Assembly (NCBI RefSeq): GCF_007970665.1
Contig: NZ_CP042430.1
Location: 372,001-436,000, forward strand
Origin: Baekduia soli
GTDB lineage: Bacteria; Actinomycetota; Thermoleophilia; Solirubrobacterales; Solirubrobacteraceae
Direction of reading: 5' to 3'
Length of the DNA stretch: 64,000 nucleotides
Shown: one piece after another, positions 1 to 8,267 of the stretch
Layout of the letters: the number at the start of each line of letters is the position of its first letter
How positions within the stretch are numbered: position 1 is the stretch's first letter
Translations under genes and position numbers: made by a program
Notes under the pieces: generated by a model
What the model saw: only the letters and a program-made list of their open reading frames with translations
Databases searched by the model: none
Told to the model about the DNA's origin: nothing

Positions 1-1
1 C

Positions 2-175
2 GACCTCGACAAGATCTTCTTGCCCTTCGAGCAGGGCGCCCACCGCAACGGCGGTGCCGGACTGGGACTGGCGGTCACCCACCGCATCATCGACGCCCAG
101 GGCGGACGCATCCACGTCAGCTCCGAACCCGGCCACGGCGCCACCTTCACCGTCACCCTACCCCGCGCACGATGA
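2..175 (+). CDS. Histidine kinase, C-terminal end (partial)
   Basis: Only the last 57 residues are inside the window. They carry the end of a HATPase_c domain: an F-box-like LPFEQG stretch, then the G2 box GGAGLGLAV, then a closing segment GGRIHVSSEPGHGATF that is typical of hybrid and orthodox sensor kinases. The stop overlaps the start of the next gene (ATGA), so kinase and receiver protein are translationally coupled and probably act together in a phosphorelay. The sensor region lies outside the window, so the signal cannot be guessed. Confidence 0.85.
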   Translation, partial: DLDKIFLPFEQGAHRNGGAGLGLAVTHRIIDAQGGRIHVSSEPGHGATFTVTLPRAR

Positions 176-528
176 CCAAGACCATCCTGGTCGTCGAAGA
201 CCACGACCTCAACCGCCAGCTGCTGACGATGCTGGTCGAGGGGGAGGGCCACCGCGTCATCGCGGCGGCCACCATCACCGAGGTCCAGCAGCGCCTCGCC
301 GAGCACCAGCCCGACATCATCTTGATGGATGTCAACCTGCCCGACGGGGACGGGCTGGACCTCGTGGCCGAACTGCGCCGCGACCCCCGCTTCGACGGCG
401 TCCGGATCTACGCCGTGACCGCCTACCTCATGGGCGAAACCCAAGAGCGCGCCGAATCCGCCGGCTGCGACGGGCTGTTCGAAAAGCCGATTGATACCGC
501 CAAGCTCCTCCCCGTCCTCCACGACTGA
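172..528 (+). CDS. CheY-like single-domain response regulator
   Basis: This 118-residue protein is just a receiver domain. Acidic pocket residues E9 and D10 (VVEDHD), phospho-acceptor D53 in LMDVNLPDGDG, T83 in the AVTA switch segment and K105 in the EKP motif are all present, so it should be phosphorylated by the kinase whose gene overlaps its start. There is no output domain; it may signal by protein contact, like CheY or DivK. The HD-GYP remnant starts immediately after its stop, which suggests that an output enzyme once followed in the same operon. Confidence 0.92.
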   Translation: MTKTILVVEDHDLNRQLLTMLVEGEGHRVIAAATITEVQQRLAEHQPDIILMDVNLPDGDGLDLVAELRRDPRFDGVRIYAVTAYLMGETQERAESAGCDGLFEKPIDTAKLLPVLHD

Positions 529-535
529 CCGCTCC

Positions 536-930
536 GTCTCGCCAGCACGATGCACGACATCGGCGAGGTCGCCGTGCCGACGCGAGCCTGCTCAAGCCCG
601 GTCCGCCGACCTCAGACGAGGGCGCCGTGATGCAGACGCACGCCCAGGTCGGCCACGAGATGCTCAGCGGTTGCGGCAGCGACCTTCTCGACCTCGCCGC
701 GTGGATCGCGCTCACGCACCACCAACGCCACGACGGTGGCGGCCATCCGCACGGGCTGCGCGGCGACGACATCCCCCTGGCCGGCCGGATCGTCGCGGTC
801 GCCGACGCGTTTGACGCCATCCCCAGCGGACGTGTCCACAAGGATGCCGTCGCGGTGCCCGTCGCCGCCGCGATCATCCACGCGGGCCGTGGTGCGCCTT
901 GCGCCGCCGTTGCCGAGAAGGTGCGTACCG
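536..930 (+). pseudogene. HD-GYP c-di-GMP phosphodiesterase remnant
   Basis: Reading from about 536 gives RLASTMHDIGEVAVP, the HD half of an HD-GYP domain. Near 577-580 the frame is lost by one missing base (GTGCCGACG where GTGCCGGACG would keep the frame). The next frame continues with AVMQTHAQVGHEM, then HHQRHDGGGHPHGLRGDDIPL and GRIVAVADAFDAI, the GYP half. The N-terminal part of the domain is absent and the sequence after about 870 no longer resembles the family. I read it as a truncated and frameshifted former partner of the adjacent two-component pair. Either a sequencing error or true decay could explain the frame loss, but not the missing N-terminus. Confidence 0.8.
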
Positions 931-984
931 ACGCGACCCGAGGGCCGTCGAGCCATCGGTGCCCCCTGACCCGTCGGACTGATA

Positions 985-1075
985 CGCCCGACGCCGGCGC
1001 CCGGCGGGCGCGGGCCTTGGCCTTGTACATCTCGTGATCGGCCCGGTGCAAGACCTCAGCACCTGGGACCGTCGA
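985..1075 (-). pseudogene. GGDEF-domain C-terminal scrap
   Basis: On the minus strand a short stretch reads EVLHRADHEMYKAKAR, which is the standard last helix of a GGDEF diguanylate cyclase domain (RADxAMYxAK). No GGDEF signature and no start codon are found upstream; on that side the MarR gene begins within about 160 bases. It is a fragment of a lost diguanylate cyclase lying tail-to-tail with the HD-GYP remnant. Confidence 0.5.
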
Positions 1076-1236
1076 TGACGGAGGGGGGTTGCGCCAGCGC
1101 GCGTCGGCGCGGATGTCCGGGTCTCGGCCATCGCGGCGCGGGAAGCTCGAGCGGCTTGGGTGTCGCGCCACGCGGCCGCGTGGGCCGCTGCGGCGGTGGG
1201 CAGCATCGGGGAGCCGAGAGGCCTCCTCGTCTGCCG

Positions 1237-1677
1237 TCACCCGCGCTTTGGCGCGGCCTGTTCGAGCGCAGCGGCACAGCGTGCCAGGAGCTCGAGCAGC
1301 TGATGGTGCTCGGCCTTGCTCAGATCGCTGACGGCCACGCTCTCGAGGCGGCCCACAAGCCGGTGAGCCTTGCTCAACAGCGCCTTGCCGGCCGGCGTCA
1401 GTTCGGCGTTGAGCACCCGCAGGTTGGTCGCGCTGACCCTTCGTGCGATCAGCTCCGCCTCCTCCAGCTGGAGCACAAGGGCGTTCATCGTCTGCGGCGT
1501 CACCAGGGCGTTTCTGGCCAATTCGGCGGACGAGGCCCCCGGCGCCCTCTCGAGCGCCCTGAGCGTCGAATACTGCGGAATCGTGAGCCCGAGCTCTCGC
1601 AGCGGCCCTTCGAGGCTCTTGCGCCAAGCCAACTCGGCGAGGCGAAGCTCGTACCCAAGCTGGCGCTGGTCGCTCAT
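1237..1677 (-). CDS. MarR-family transcriptional regulator
   Basis: The 146-residue protein has the winged-helix MarR layout: an N-terminal helix, LTIPQYSTLRAL, a recognition region around SSAELARNALVTPQTMNALV, a wing (ARRVSATNLRVLNAELT), then a long C-terminal dimerisation helix. The length is normal for the family. No obvious redox cysteine pair is seen (one Cys near the C-terminus), so a small-molecule effector is more likely. The inverted repeat at 1708-1724 lies just upstream of its start and is probably its own operator. A divergent target gene would be expected, but the neighbouring DNA holds no clear intact gene before the aldose epimerase. Confidence 0.9.
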   Translation of the reverse strand: MSDQRQLGYELRLAELAWRKSLEGPLRELGLTIPQYSTLRALERAPGASSAELARNALVTPQTMNALVLQLEEAELIARRVSATNLRVLNAELTPAGKALLSKAHRLVGRLESVAVSDLSKAEHHQLLELLARCAAALEQAAPKRG

Positions 1678-1707
1678 TGCGACAGCAACACTACGCAGGT
1701 TGCCTGA

Positions 1708-1724
1708 TATCAGTCAACCTGATA
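1708..1724. promoter_or_regulatory. Probable MarR operator (inverted repeat)
   Basis: TATCAG-N5-CTGATA is a perfect 6-bp inverted repeat and sits 30 bases upstream of the marR start codon in an AT-richer patch. Further CTGATA half-sites lie at 1704-1709 and about 1738-1743. Size and symmetry fit MarR-type operators, and the position suggests autorepression. Confidence 0.65.
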
Positions 1725-1990
1725 CAATCTCAGCATGCCTGATATGCAGAGGGTGGTCGTGCGGAGCGCACCGATGGCGGTGACGTTGTCTCCTCCGCTG
1801 CACCGCTGCGGCGGATCGTGGCCAACATCAACGCGTAGGTCACACGCACGACGGATCCGATGATGCGATCCGGCTCACCGTCGCACGAGGTGACGACCGA
1901 TGCGCTCGACGTCTCGGCCTACACGGTCTCCACCGGTCGGACGATCACCCAGTCGGCCAAGCAGAAGCTCCAGCAGCTCCTGCCCGACCG
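1725..1990. other. Intergenic stretch without a clear gene
   Basis: From the operator to the aldose epimerase start I see no convincing gene. A 43-codon plus-strand frame (1863-1994) ends in an ATGA overlap with the epimerase start and could be the tail of a deleted gene or a leader peptide, but its sequence is not recognisable. Confidence 0.4.
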
Positions 1991-2914
1991 ATGACGGCGA
2001 TCGAGATTCCCTCGGGCAGCCAGTTCGAGCTGCGCTCCGGCGACCAGCGAGCCATCGTGGTCGAGGTGGGCGGAGCCCTGCGCTCCTACGTCGCCGCCGG
2101 CCACGAGTTGCTCGACGGGTACGGAGCGCAGGAGCGCTGCACCTCGGCCCGGGGGCAGTCGCTGATCCCCTGGCCCAACCGGCTGCGCGACGGGCGCTAC
2201 AGCTTCGCAGGCCGGCAGCACCAGCTGCCACTCACCGAGCCGGCCAAGCACAACGCGATCCACGGTCTGGTCCGCTGGGCCAATTGGAGCGCCGCCTCCT
2301 CGGCGCAGGACCGCGTCACCATGACGCACCTCCTCCACCCCCAGTCCGGCTGGCCCTTCACCCTCGCGCTGGAGATCGAGTACTCGCTGTCGCGCGACGG
2401 TCTCACCGTTCGGACGCGAGCGACCAATGTCGGCTCGGGCCCGTGCCCGTATGGCGCCGGCGCACACCCCTACCTCACGCTCGGCACGGAGACGATCGAC
2501 TCCCTGCTCCTCCAGGCTCCGGGACAGAGGCATCTGACCTGCGACGAGCGAGGGATCCCGACCGGGTCGGCGGCCGTGGCGGGGACCAAGTTCGATTTCC
2601 TCCGCGCGCGCGAGATCGGCGATGCCCGCCTCGACACCGCCTACGGCGATCTGCTCCGCGATCCGGACGGCCGCGCGCGGGTGCGCGTGATCACCCCGGA
2701 CCGGACGAGACGGGCCACGCTGTGGCTCGACGCGGGCTACCCCTATCTGATGCTGTTCACCGGCGATTCGCTGCCCAAGCCGCGTCGCCGGCGTCGCGGA
2801 CTGGGGATCGAACCGATGACCTGCGCACCCAATGCGCTGCAGTCCGGCGACGGGCTCCTGACTCTCGAACCGGGCGAGCGCGTCGAGACCGCCTGGGGCA
2901 TCGCCCCCGAGTAG
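1991..2914 (+). CDS. Aldose 1-epimerase family protein
   Basis: This 307-residue protein of the galactose mutarotase-like fold interconverts alpha and beta anomers of hexoses or a related sugar. Landmarks are WPNR (61-64), H91 in HGLVRW, H159 in GAGAHPYL (catalytic acid position) and E274 in GLGIEPMTC (catalytic base position). It has normal length and no signal peptide, so it is cytoplasmic. It leads the plus-strand group with the molybdoenzyme, SDR and GH15 genes, which suggests a sugar-oxidation or sugar-release setting. The substrate is not predictable; YeaD-like hexose-6-phosphate epimerases share the fold. Confidence 0.9.
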   Translation: MTAIEIPSGSQFELRSGDQRAIVVEVGGALRSYVAAGHELLDGYGAQERCTSARGQSLIPWPNRLRDGRYSFAGRQHQLPLTEPAKHNAIHGLVRWANWSAASSAQDRVTMTHLLHPQSGWPFTLALEIEYSLSRDGLTVRTRATNVGSGPCPYGAGAHPYLTLGTETIDSLLLQAPGQRHLTCDERGIPTGSAAVAGTKFDFLRAREIGDARLDTAYGDLLRDPDGRARVRVITPDRTRRATLWLDAGYPYLMLFTGDSLPKPRRRRRGLGIEPMTCAPNALQSGDGLLTLEPGERVETAWGIAPE

Positions 2915-2920
2915 CGGACG

Positions 2921-4630
2921 ATGGCCGACGCCGAACGAGCGTTCGCCGAGCAGTCCCTGACGCGCGAGCAGGGCCGGCACCCGCGGATGCGACTGTCCCA
3001 GGTGCAGATGCGACTGGGTTCGCGCTTCTTCTCGGTGTGGTGGCTCCTGCCCGGCCTGCTGATGCTCGCCGTGGCGTCGGTGGCCGCGGGCAAGGTGTTC
3101 ATCGCCACCGGCGCGGGCCAGTCGTTGATCCATGGCCACCCCTGCGTCCCGCACACACCTCGGGTCAGCCCCGGGGTCCAGTGGTGGGTGGTGGTCACCC
3201 ACGTGGCCAACTTCTTCTTCATGGTGATGATCATCCGCGCCGGATGGCAGATCCTCGCCGATCATCCGCGTCTGTACGCGAAGGTGCACTGCACGCCCGA
3301 TCGGGAGGTGCTTCGCTTCCGTGGACCGGTCCCCAAGGACCGGGTCTGGACGGCCAAGGACGACGCCGTGACGCTGAGCCCGCTGTTCGGCATGCCCGGC
3401 GGCCGGCACACCATCGGCGTGGCACGCCACTGGCACTTCATCTTCGACATCCTGTTCGTGGTCAACGGGATCGCCTACGTGGTGCTGCTCTTTGCCACCG
3501 GCCGCTACCTCAAGCTCGTCCCGACGGAGCTGTCGATCCTTCCCGACGCGGGGTCGTGCATCGTGCAGTACTCCGCCCTCCACCTGCCGGCGGCACCGGG
3601 CGGCTACGTCCGCTTCGACGCGATCCAGCAGTTGAGCTACTTCGGTGTCGTCTTCCTGCTGGGGCCGCTGGCGATCCTCAGTGGACTGGCCATGTCGCCT
3701 GCGCTGGACAACCGGTTCCAGTGGTATCAGCGGATCTTCGGCAACCGTCAGGCCGCACGCACGCTGCACTTCTTGATCATGTGCGCGTTCCTGCTCTTCT
3801 ACGCCGTGCACATGACGATGGTGGCCGCGACGGGGTTCGCCGACAACCTCGACTCGATCGCCCTGGGGAGCCGGGGGCACGACCTCAATGGGGTGGCGCT
3901 GCTGTTCGTCGCGCTGGGCGTCACGATCGCATTCAACGTCTGGGCGGTTCGCTTCTCGTGGACCCATACCCGGGTCCTGCAGCGCGTCTCCAATGCCACG
4001 GTCGGACGCCTGATGGACCTTCTGTTCGATCACTACGCGCCACGGGCCGAGTACCGCGAGCAGGACATCAGCCCGTTCTTCTGGCCCAACGGACTGGTGC
4101 CCACCAGCGATGAGTGGACCGGCCTGCGCGATCGCGAGTTCCGCGACTACCGACTGCGCGTGCACGGCTTGGTGGAGCACCCGGTAGAGCTGTCCCTGAG
4201 GCAGTTGCGTGAGCTGGCACACCAGGACCAGATCACCATGCACAACTGCATTCAGGGCTGGTCGGCGATCGGTAGGTGGTCGGGGGTGCCGTTCACCAAG
4301 CTGATCGAGCTGGTACGCCCGCAGCCGGAGGCGCGGTGGGTCATGTTCTACTCCTACGGAGAGGGCGGCGAGGGCGGTCAGTACTACGACTCGCACACCG
4401 TCGACGATCTTCGTCACCCGCAGAGCCTGCTCGCCTACGAGATGAACGGCGAGCCGCTCCCACTGCTGCACGGCGCGCCTCTGCGGTTGCGGGTTGAGAA
4501 CCAGCTCGGCTTCAAGCACGTCAAGTGGATCAAGGAGATCGAGTTCGTCCGCCATTTCTCGGAGCGGGGCGGCGGCGAGGGCGGCTACAACGAGGACCAC
4601 GAGTTCTACGGCTACCGCGATGAGATCTGA
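2921..4630 (+). CDS. Cytochrome b / sulfite-oxidase-like molybdopterin fusion protein
   Basis: The 569 residues form two modules. Residues about 36-345 contain around six membrane helices with histidines typical of a cytochrome b561/thiosulfate-reductase type haem b protein (for example H94, H172, H283, H297). Residues about 400-545 are a YedY/MsrP-like molybdopterin domain, with the probable Mo-ligand Cys443 in MHNCIQGWS followed by GRWSGVPF. In MsrP-MsrQ these two functions are separate proteins; here they are fused, so electrons could pass between the quinone pool and the Mo site within one chain. No Tat signal is visible because the Mo domain follows the membrane part. Substrate unknown. 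It starts 6 bases after the epimerase stop. Confidence 0.82.
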   Translation: MADAERAFAEQSLTREQGRHPRMRLSQVQMRLGSRFFSVWWLLPGLLMLAVASVAAGKVFIATGAGQSLIHGHPCVPHTPRVSPGVQWWVVVTHVANFFFMVMIIRAGWQILADHPRLYAKVHCTPDREVLRFRGPVPKDRVWTAKDDAVTLSPLFGMPGGRHTIGVARHWHFIFDILFVVNGIAYVVLLFATGRYLKLVPTELSILPDAGSCIVQYSALHLPAAPGGYVRFDAIQQLSYFGVVFLLGPLAILSGLAMSPALDNRFQWYQRIFGNRQAARTLHFLIMCAFLLFYAVHMTMVAATGFADNLDSIALGSRGHDLNGVALLFVALGVTIAFNVWAVRFSWTHTRVLQRVSNATVGRLMDLLFDHYAPRAEYREQDISPFFWPNGLVPTSDEWTGLRDREFRDYRLRVHGLVEHPVELSLRQLRELAHQDQITMHNCIQGWSAIGRWSGVPFTKLIELVRPQPEARWVMFYSYGEGGEGGQYYDSHTVDDLRHPQSLLAYEMNGEPLPLLHGAPLRLRVENQLGFKHVKWIKEIEFVRHFSERGGGEGGYNEDHEFYGYRDEI

Positions 4631-4728
4631 TCGCCGCGCCGCTCCGGCCGTCCCCGTCACGCCGCCCATCGCCCGCGCCTCGGACACCCGAGAGCGCGCC
4701 CCATCCACCGCACAAGAGGAAACAGCAG

Positions 4729-5730
4729 ATGACCAAGCACACACGTCCTGAAGTCGTCGTCGTAACCGGTGCCTCGGGAGGCGTCGGACGGGCGATCGCG
4801 CATGCGTTCGCCAAGAGGGGAGCGCACATCGCCCTGCTCGCCCGCGGTGAGCAGGGCCTTGCCGAGGCGGTGGCCGAAGTCCAGGGCCTCGGCGGAAAGG
4901 CCATCGCGGTCCCGACCGACGTCGCCGACCACGAGGCCGTCGAGGCGGCCGCCGCCCGGGTCGAGCAGGAGCTCGGCCCGATCGACGTCTGGATCAACGA
5001 CGCGATGGCCACGGTGTTCGCCCGCGTCGCCGACACCGACCCGGCGGAGTTCAGGCGCGCAACCGAAGTGACCTATCTCGGCACCGTGTACGGGACGATG
5101 GCCGCGCTCAGCCGGATGGTCGAGCGCAACAGCGGGACGATCGTCCAGGTCGGCTCAGCGTTGTCCTACCGAGCGATCCCGCTGCAAGCGGCGTACTGCG
5201 GGTCGAAGTTCGCGATCCGTGGCTTCACCGATTCGCTTCGCACCGAGCTCCTGCACGACAAGAGCAACGTGCACATCACGATGGTCCAGCTCCCGGGCGT
5301 CAACACCACCCAGTTCAACTGGTGTCGCTCGAAGCTGCCCCAGCACCCCATGCCGGTGCCCCCGATCTACCAGCCGGAGATTCCCGCCGAGGCGGTCTAC
5401 TGGGCGGCTCACCACCGCCGCCGGGAGCTGTGGGTCGGCTACAGCGCCGTCCAGGCGATCCTCGGCAACAAGCTGGCGCCGAGCCTGGCCGACCGGTACC
5501 TCGCCAGGACCGGATTCAGCGGACAGCAGATGAAGAACCATCCCGTCGACCCCGACCGCCCCGACAACCTCTACGCGCCGGTCCAGAACGAGGCGGCGAC
5601 GCACGGGATCTTCAACGCCCAGGCCAAGACCACCAGCCCGCAGCTGTGGGCGGCCACGCACCGACCGATCGTGGCGGCGGCGGGGTTGGCCATCTCGGCC
5701 CTCGCGGCCGCGGCACGGCGCACGCGATGA
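4729..5730 (+). CDS. Short-chain dehydrogenase/reductase
   Basis: A classical SDR core occupies residues 8-200: the cofactor motif TGASGGVG (13-20), S143 and the catalytic Y156-x3-K160 in AAYCGSK. The usual NNAG motif is altered to INDAMA. With 333 residues it is about 80 longer than a minimal SDR; the C-terminal extension ends in a hydrophobic segment (AAAGLAISALAAAA) and Arg residues, suggesting membrane association. It is translationally coupled to the GH15 gene (ATGA). Substrate unknown. Confidence 0.9.
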   Translation: MTKHTRPEVVVVTGASGGVGRAIAHAFAKRGAHIALLARGEQGLAEAVAEVQGLGGKAIAVPTDVADHEAVEAAAARVEQELGPIDVWINDAMATVFARVADTDPAEFRRATEVTYLGTVYGTMAALSRMVERNSGTIVQVGSALSYRAIPLQAAYCGSKFAIRGFTDSLRTELLHDKSNVHITMVQLPGVNTTQFNWCRSKLPQHPMPVPPIYQPEIPAEAVYWAAHHRRRELWVGYSAVQAILGNKLAPSLADRYLARTGFSGQQMKNHPVDPDRPDNLYAPVQNEAATHGIFNAQAKTTSPQLWAATHRPIVAAAGLAISALAAAARRTR

Positions 5731-7523
5731 CCGCGCCGACAGCGTCCCAGACCGCCGCCCGCGCCCAGCGTCCACACGTCCTGCGCGAGTACGCGCTGTT
5801 GGCCGACGGCGAGCGGGGCGTTCTCGTCGGCCCCCGCGGTGACTTCGTCTGGATGTGCTTCCCGCGCTGGGACTCCGGCGCGGTGTTCTCCTCCCTGATC
5901 GGTGGTTCGGGTGCGTACGCGGTGACGCCGAGGGACCGGTGCGTGTGGGGTGGCTACTACGAGCCTGGGAGTCTGATCTGGCGCAGTCGATGGGTCACCG
6001 ACGATGCGACGATCGAGTGCCGCGAGGCGCTCGCGCTGCCCACTCGTCCCGACCGGGCAGTGATCCTGCGCCGGGTGATCGCCAGGCAAGGGACTGCCCG
6101 GGTCGACGTCGTACTCGACCCGCGGGGGGACTTCGGCAAGCACGCGCTGCGCAGGCTCTCCAAGGCCGATGACGGCACCTGGACCGGGGAACTTGACGGC
6201 GCTCACCTGTGTTGGGTCGGAGGCCAGGGAGCCCGCCCGCAGGCCGATGGCCACGGCGGGAAGGCTCTGACCCTCACGCTGGAGCTCGCCGAAGGAGCCC
6301 ACCACGACTTCGTCCTCGTCCTGGCCGCCGAGGCTTCCGACTGCGCCCCTCCGGATCCCGAATGGGCCTGGCAGGGCGTGGAGGCAGCATGGCGTGACCG
6401 CGTGCCCGAGCTGGAGCGCACCAGCGCGCCGCGCGACAGCCGCCACTCCTACGCGGTGCTCTCAGGGCTGACGAGCGCCGGCGGCGGAATGGTCGCCGCG
6501 GCCACCACCTCCCTGCCTGAGCGCGCCCGCCAGGGCCGCAACTATGACTACCGCTACGTGTGGATCAGGGACCAGTGCTACGCCGGCCAGGCGGTCGCCA
6601 AGGCGGGGCCGTACCCGCTCATGGATGACGCGGTTCGCTTCGTCGCCGAGCGGCTGCTCGCCGATGGTCCCCAGCTCAAGCCCGCCTACACCACCACCGG
6701 CGCCGCCGTCCCCGACCAGCGTCAGCTCGACCTGCCCGGGTACCCAGGTGGATCCGACATCGTCGGCAACTGGGTCAATGGGCAATTCCAGCTCGACGGC
6801 TTCGGCGAGGCGCTGCTCCTGTTCGCCGCCGCAGCGCGTCATGACCACCTCGACGCCGACGGCTGGCGCGCCGCCGAGTCCGCGATCGGGGCCATCGAGC
6901 AGCGCTGGCGCGAACCTGACACCGACGCGGGGATCTGGGAGATCGATCCCGACGCCTGGACGCACAGCCGCCTGATCTGCGCCGCCGGGCTACGGCAGAT
7001 CGCGCAATGCGGGCCTGGCGGGGAGCAGGCCGCCCGCTGGGTCTCACTCGCGGACATGATCGTCTCAGACACCGCGGCGCACGCCGTCCACCCCTCCGGA
7101 CGTTGGCAGCGCTCGCCAGGGGACGTGCGCGTGGACGCGGCCCTGCTGCTGCCTGCCATCCGCGGCGCGATCCCGGCCTCCGACCCCCGCTCCATCGCCA
7201 CGCTCCAAGCCGTCGCCTCAGAGCTCACCCAGGACGGCTACTGCTACCGCTATCGCCCTGACGAACGGCCGCTGGGAACATCAGAAGGTGCGTTTCTGCT
7301 CTGCGGCTTCCTGATGTCGCTGGCGTACACCCAACAGGGCGACCACGTCAGCGCCGCCCGCTGGTTCGAACGCAACCGTGCCGCCAGCGGACCTCCCGGC
7401 CTCTACTCAGAGGAGTTCGACGTCACCCAGCGCCAGTTGCGCGGCAACCTCCCGCAAGCGTTCGTCCACGCGCTGATGCTCGAATGCGCGCTCACCCAAT
7501 ACGGCGACCTGGACCTGCCGTGA
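5727..7523 (+). CDS. Glycoside hydrolase family 15 protein (glucoamylase/trehalase-like)
   Basis: This 598-residue enzyme belongs to the bacterial GH15 group: an N-terminal beta-sandwich (about 20-230) and an (alpha/alpha)6 barrel. Visible signatures are YDYRYVWIRD (273-282), WVNGQFQLDGFGE, E405 in DAGIWEI (general acid) and E562/E563 in GLYSEEFD (general base). Relatives release glucose from alpha-glucans or cleave trehalose. There is no signal peptide, so it acts on internal glucan or trehalose. The start is chosen at the ATGA overlap with the SDR; upstream in-frame sequence is antisense-like. The C-terminus overlaps the next gene by one base (TGATG). Confidence 0.93.
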   Translation: MTAPTASQTAARAQRPHVLREYALLADGERGVLVGPRGDFVWMCFPRWDSGAVFSSLIGGSGAYAVTPRDRCVWGGYYEPGSLIWRSRWVTDDATIECREALALPTRPDRAVILRRVIARQGTARVDVVLDPRGDFGKHALRRLSKADDGTWTGELDGAHLCWVGGQGARPQADGHGGKALTLTLELAEGAHHDFVLVLAAEASDCAPPDPEWAWQGVEAAWRDRVPELERTSAPRDSRHSYAVLSGLTSAGGGMVAAATTSLPERARQGRNYDYRYVWIRDQCYAGQAVAKAGPYPLMDDAVRFVAERLLADGPQLKPAYTTTGAAVPDQRQLDLPGYPGGSDIVGNWVNGQFQLDGFGEALLLFAAAARHDHLDADGWRAAESAIGAIEQRWREPDTDAGIWEIDPDAWTHSRLICAAGLRQIAQCGPGGEQAARWVSLADMIVSDTAAHAVHPSGRWQRSPGDVRVDAALLLPAIRGAIPASDPRSIATLQAVASELTQDGYCYRYRPDERPLGTSEGAFLLCGFLMSLAYTQQGDHVSAARWFERNRAASGPPGLYSEEFDVTQRQLRGNLPQAFVHALMLECALTQYGDLDLP

Positions 7524-7858
7524 TGAGGCTCCCCGCGATCCGGGCGACCTGGGGTGCCGCATTGCTGCTCGCCCCCGACGTCGTGCTCGGCATCATCGGC
7601 CAGGGCCGCGTGGACACTCGCACGCGCCGCGTGACCCAGGTACTCGGCGGACGGGAGCTCCTGCAAGGACTTCTGGCCTCACGACACTGCTCGCGATCCT
7701 GGGTGCTGAGGGGCGCGGCGGTCGACGGCACGCACGCCGTCACGATGCTCGCGTTGGCAGTCCGGCGCCCCGCGTCTCGACGGCCGGCAACGGCCAGCGC
7801 GCTCGCCGCCACGAGTCTCGCCGTGGCCGGGGTCGTCAGAGGTCGCCGGGTGCCCTGA
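7523..7858 (+). CDS. Small membrane protein of unknown function
   Basis: A 111-residue protein whose ATG overlaps the stop of the GH15 gene (TGATG). It has a hydrophobic N-terminal stretch (ATWGAALLLAPDVVLGIIG), a central Arg-rich part (VDTRTRRVTQVLGGRELLQGL) and a C-terminal Ala/Val-rich segment, so two to three membrane segments are plausible. I do not recognise a family beyond small DUF-type membrane proteins. The coupling suggests co-expression with the GH15 enzyme. Confidence 0.6.
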   Translation: MRLPAIRATWGAALLLAPDVVLGIIGQGRVDTRTRRVTQVLGGRELLQGLLASRHCSRSWVLRGAAVDGTHAVTMLALAVRRPASRRPATASALAATSLAVAGVVRGRRVP

Positions 7859-7945
7859 CCGCGCTCGGCCGCGGGTGACCGCAGACGCGGGCGTGATGCC
7901 GGTGGGCTGCCCGCTCACGGAGCCCCATGTCCCTGGGAGCGCCCG

Positions 7946-8178
7946 GACGTCGTCAACGACACGGCCGGCCACGAGAACGGTGACCTGCTCCTGGCCGACG
8001 TGGCACGGGCCATGACGTCGACGATGCGCTCCCGCGTGCCACGATCAGCGCCGGCCTGGCCGAGCTCGACGAGGACCACGCGCCCGACGCCCCCGATGAC
8101 ACGCTCACCACCCTCGTCAGGCGTGCCGACGAGGCGCTCCTCCCCGCCGAGCACCGCCGTCCGCGTAGCTCACGGTGA
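7946..8178 (+). pseudogene. GGDEF diguanylate cyclase remnant with internal deletion
   Basis: Two GGDEF pieces in different frames are joined. The first (from 7946) reads DVVNDTAGHENGDLLLADVARAM, the helix that precedes the GGDEF loop. The second (8041-8178, ending in a stop) reads TISAGLAELDEDH and then LVRRADEALLPAEHRR, the C-terminal strand and helix. The GGDEF loop between them has been deleted, so it is inactive. It resembles the other c-di-GMP remnants near the start of the window. Confidence 0.72.
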
Positions 8179-8267
8179 CTGGCGCGCGGCACCGTCCATC
8201 ACCAGCTCGCTCGTCGGACTCCCGGATCGGCCGCCGACCGGCCTTCGCCAGGCCCGGAGATGCGGGA

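Noticed and set aside
2785-2830. A tRNA T-loop-like GGTTCGATCCCC on the minus strand
   Set aside because: It lies in the conserved GLGIEPMTC coding motif of the aldose epimerase, and no D-arm, anticodon arm or acceptor stem surrounds it.
1919-4744. Long minus-strand open frame of over 900 codons opposite the epimerase and molybdoenzyme genes
   Set aside because: High GC keeps antisense frames open; its composition is Arg/Gly/Asp-rich with no domain, while the plus strand has clear family motifs.
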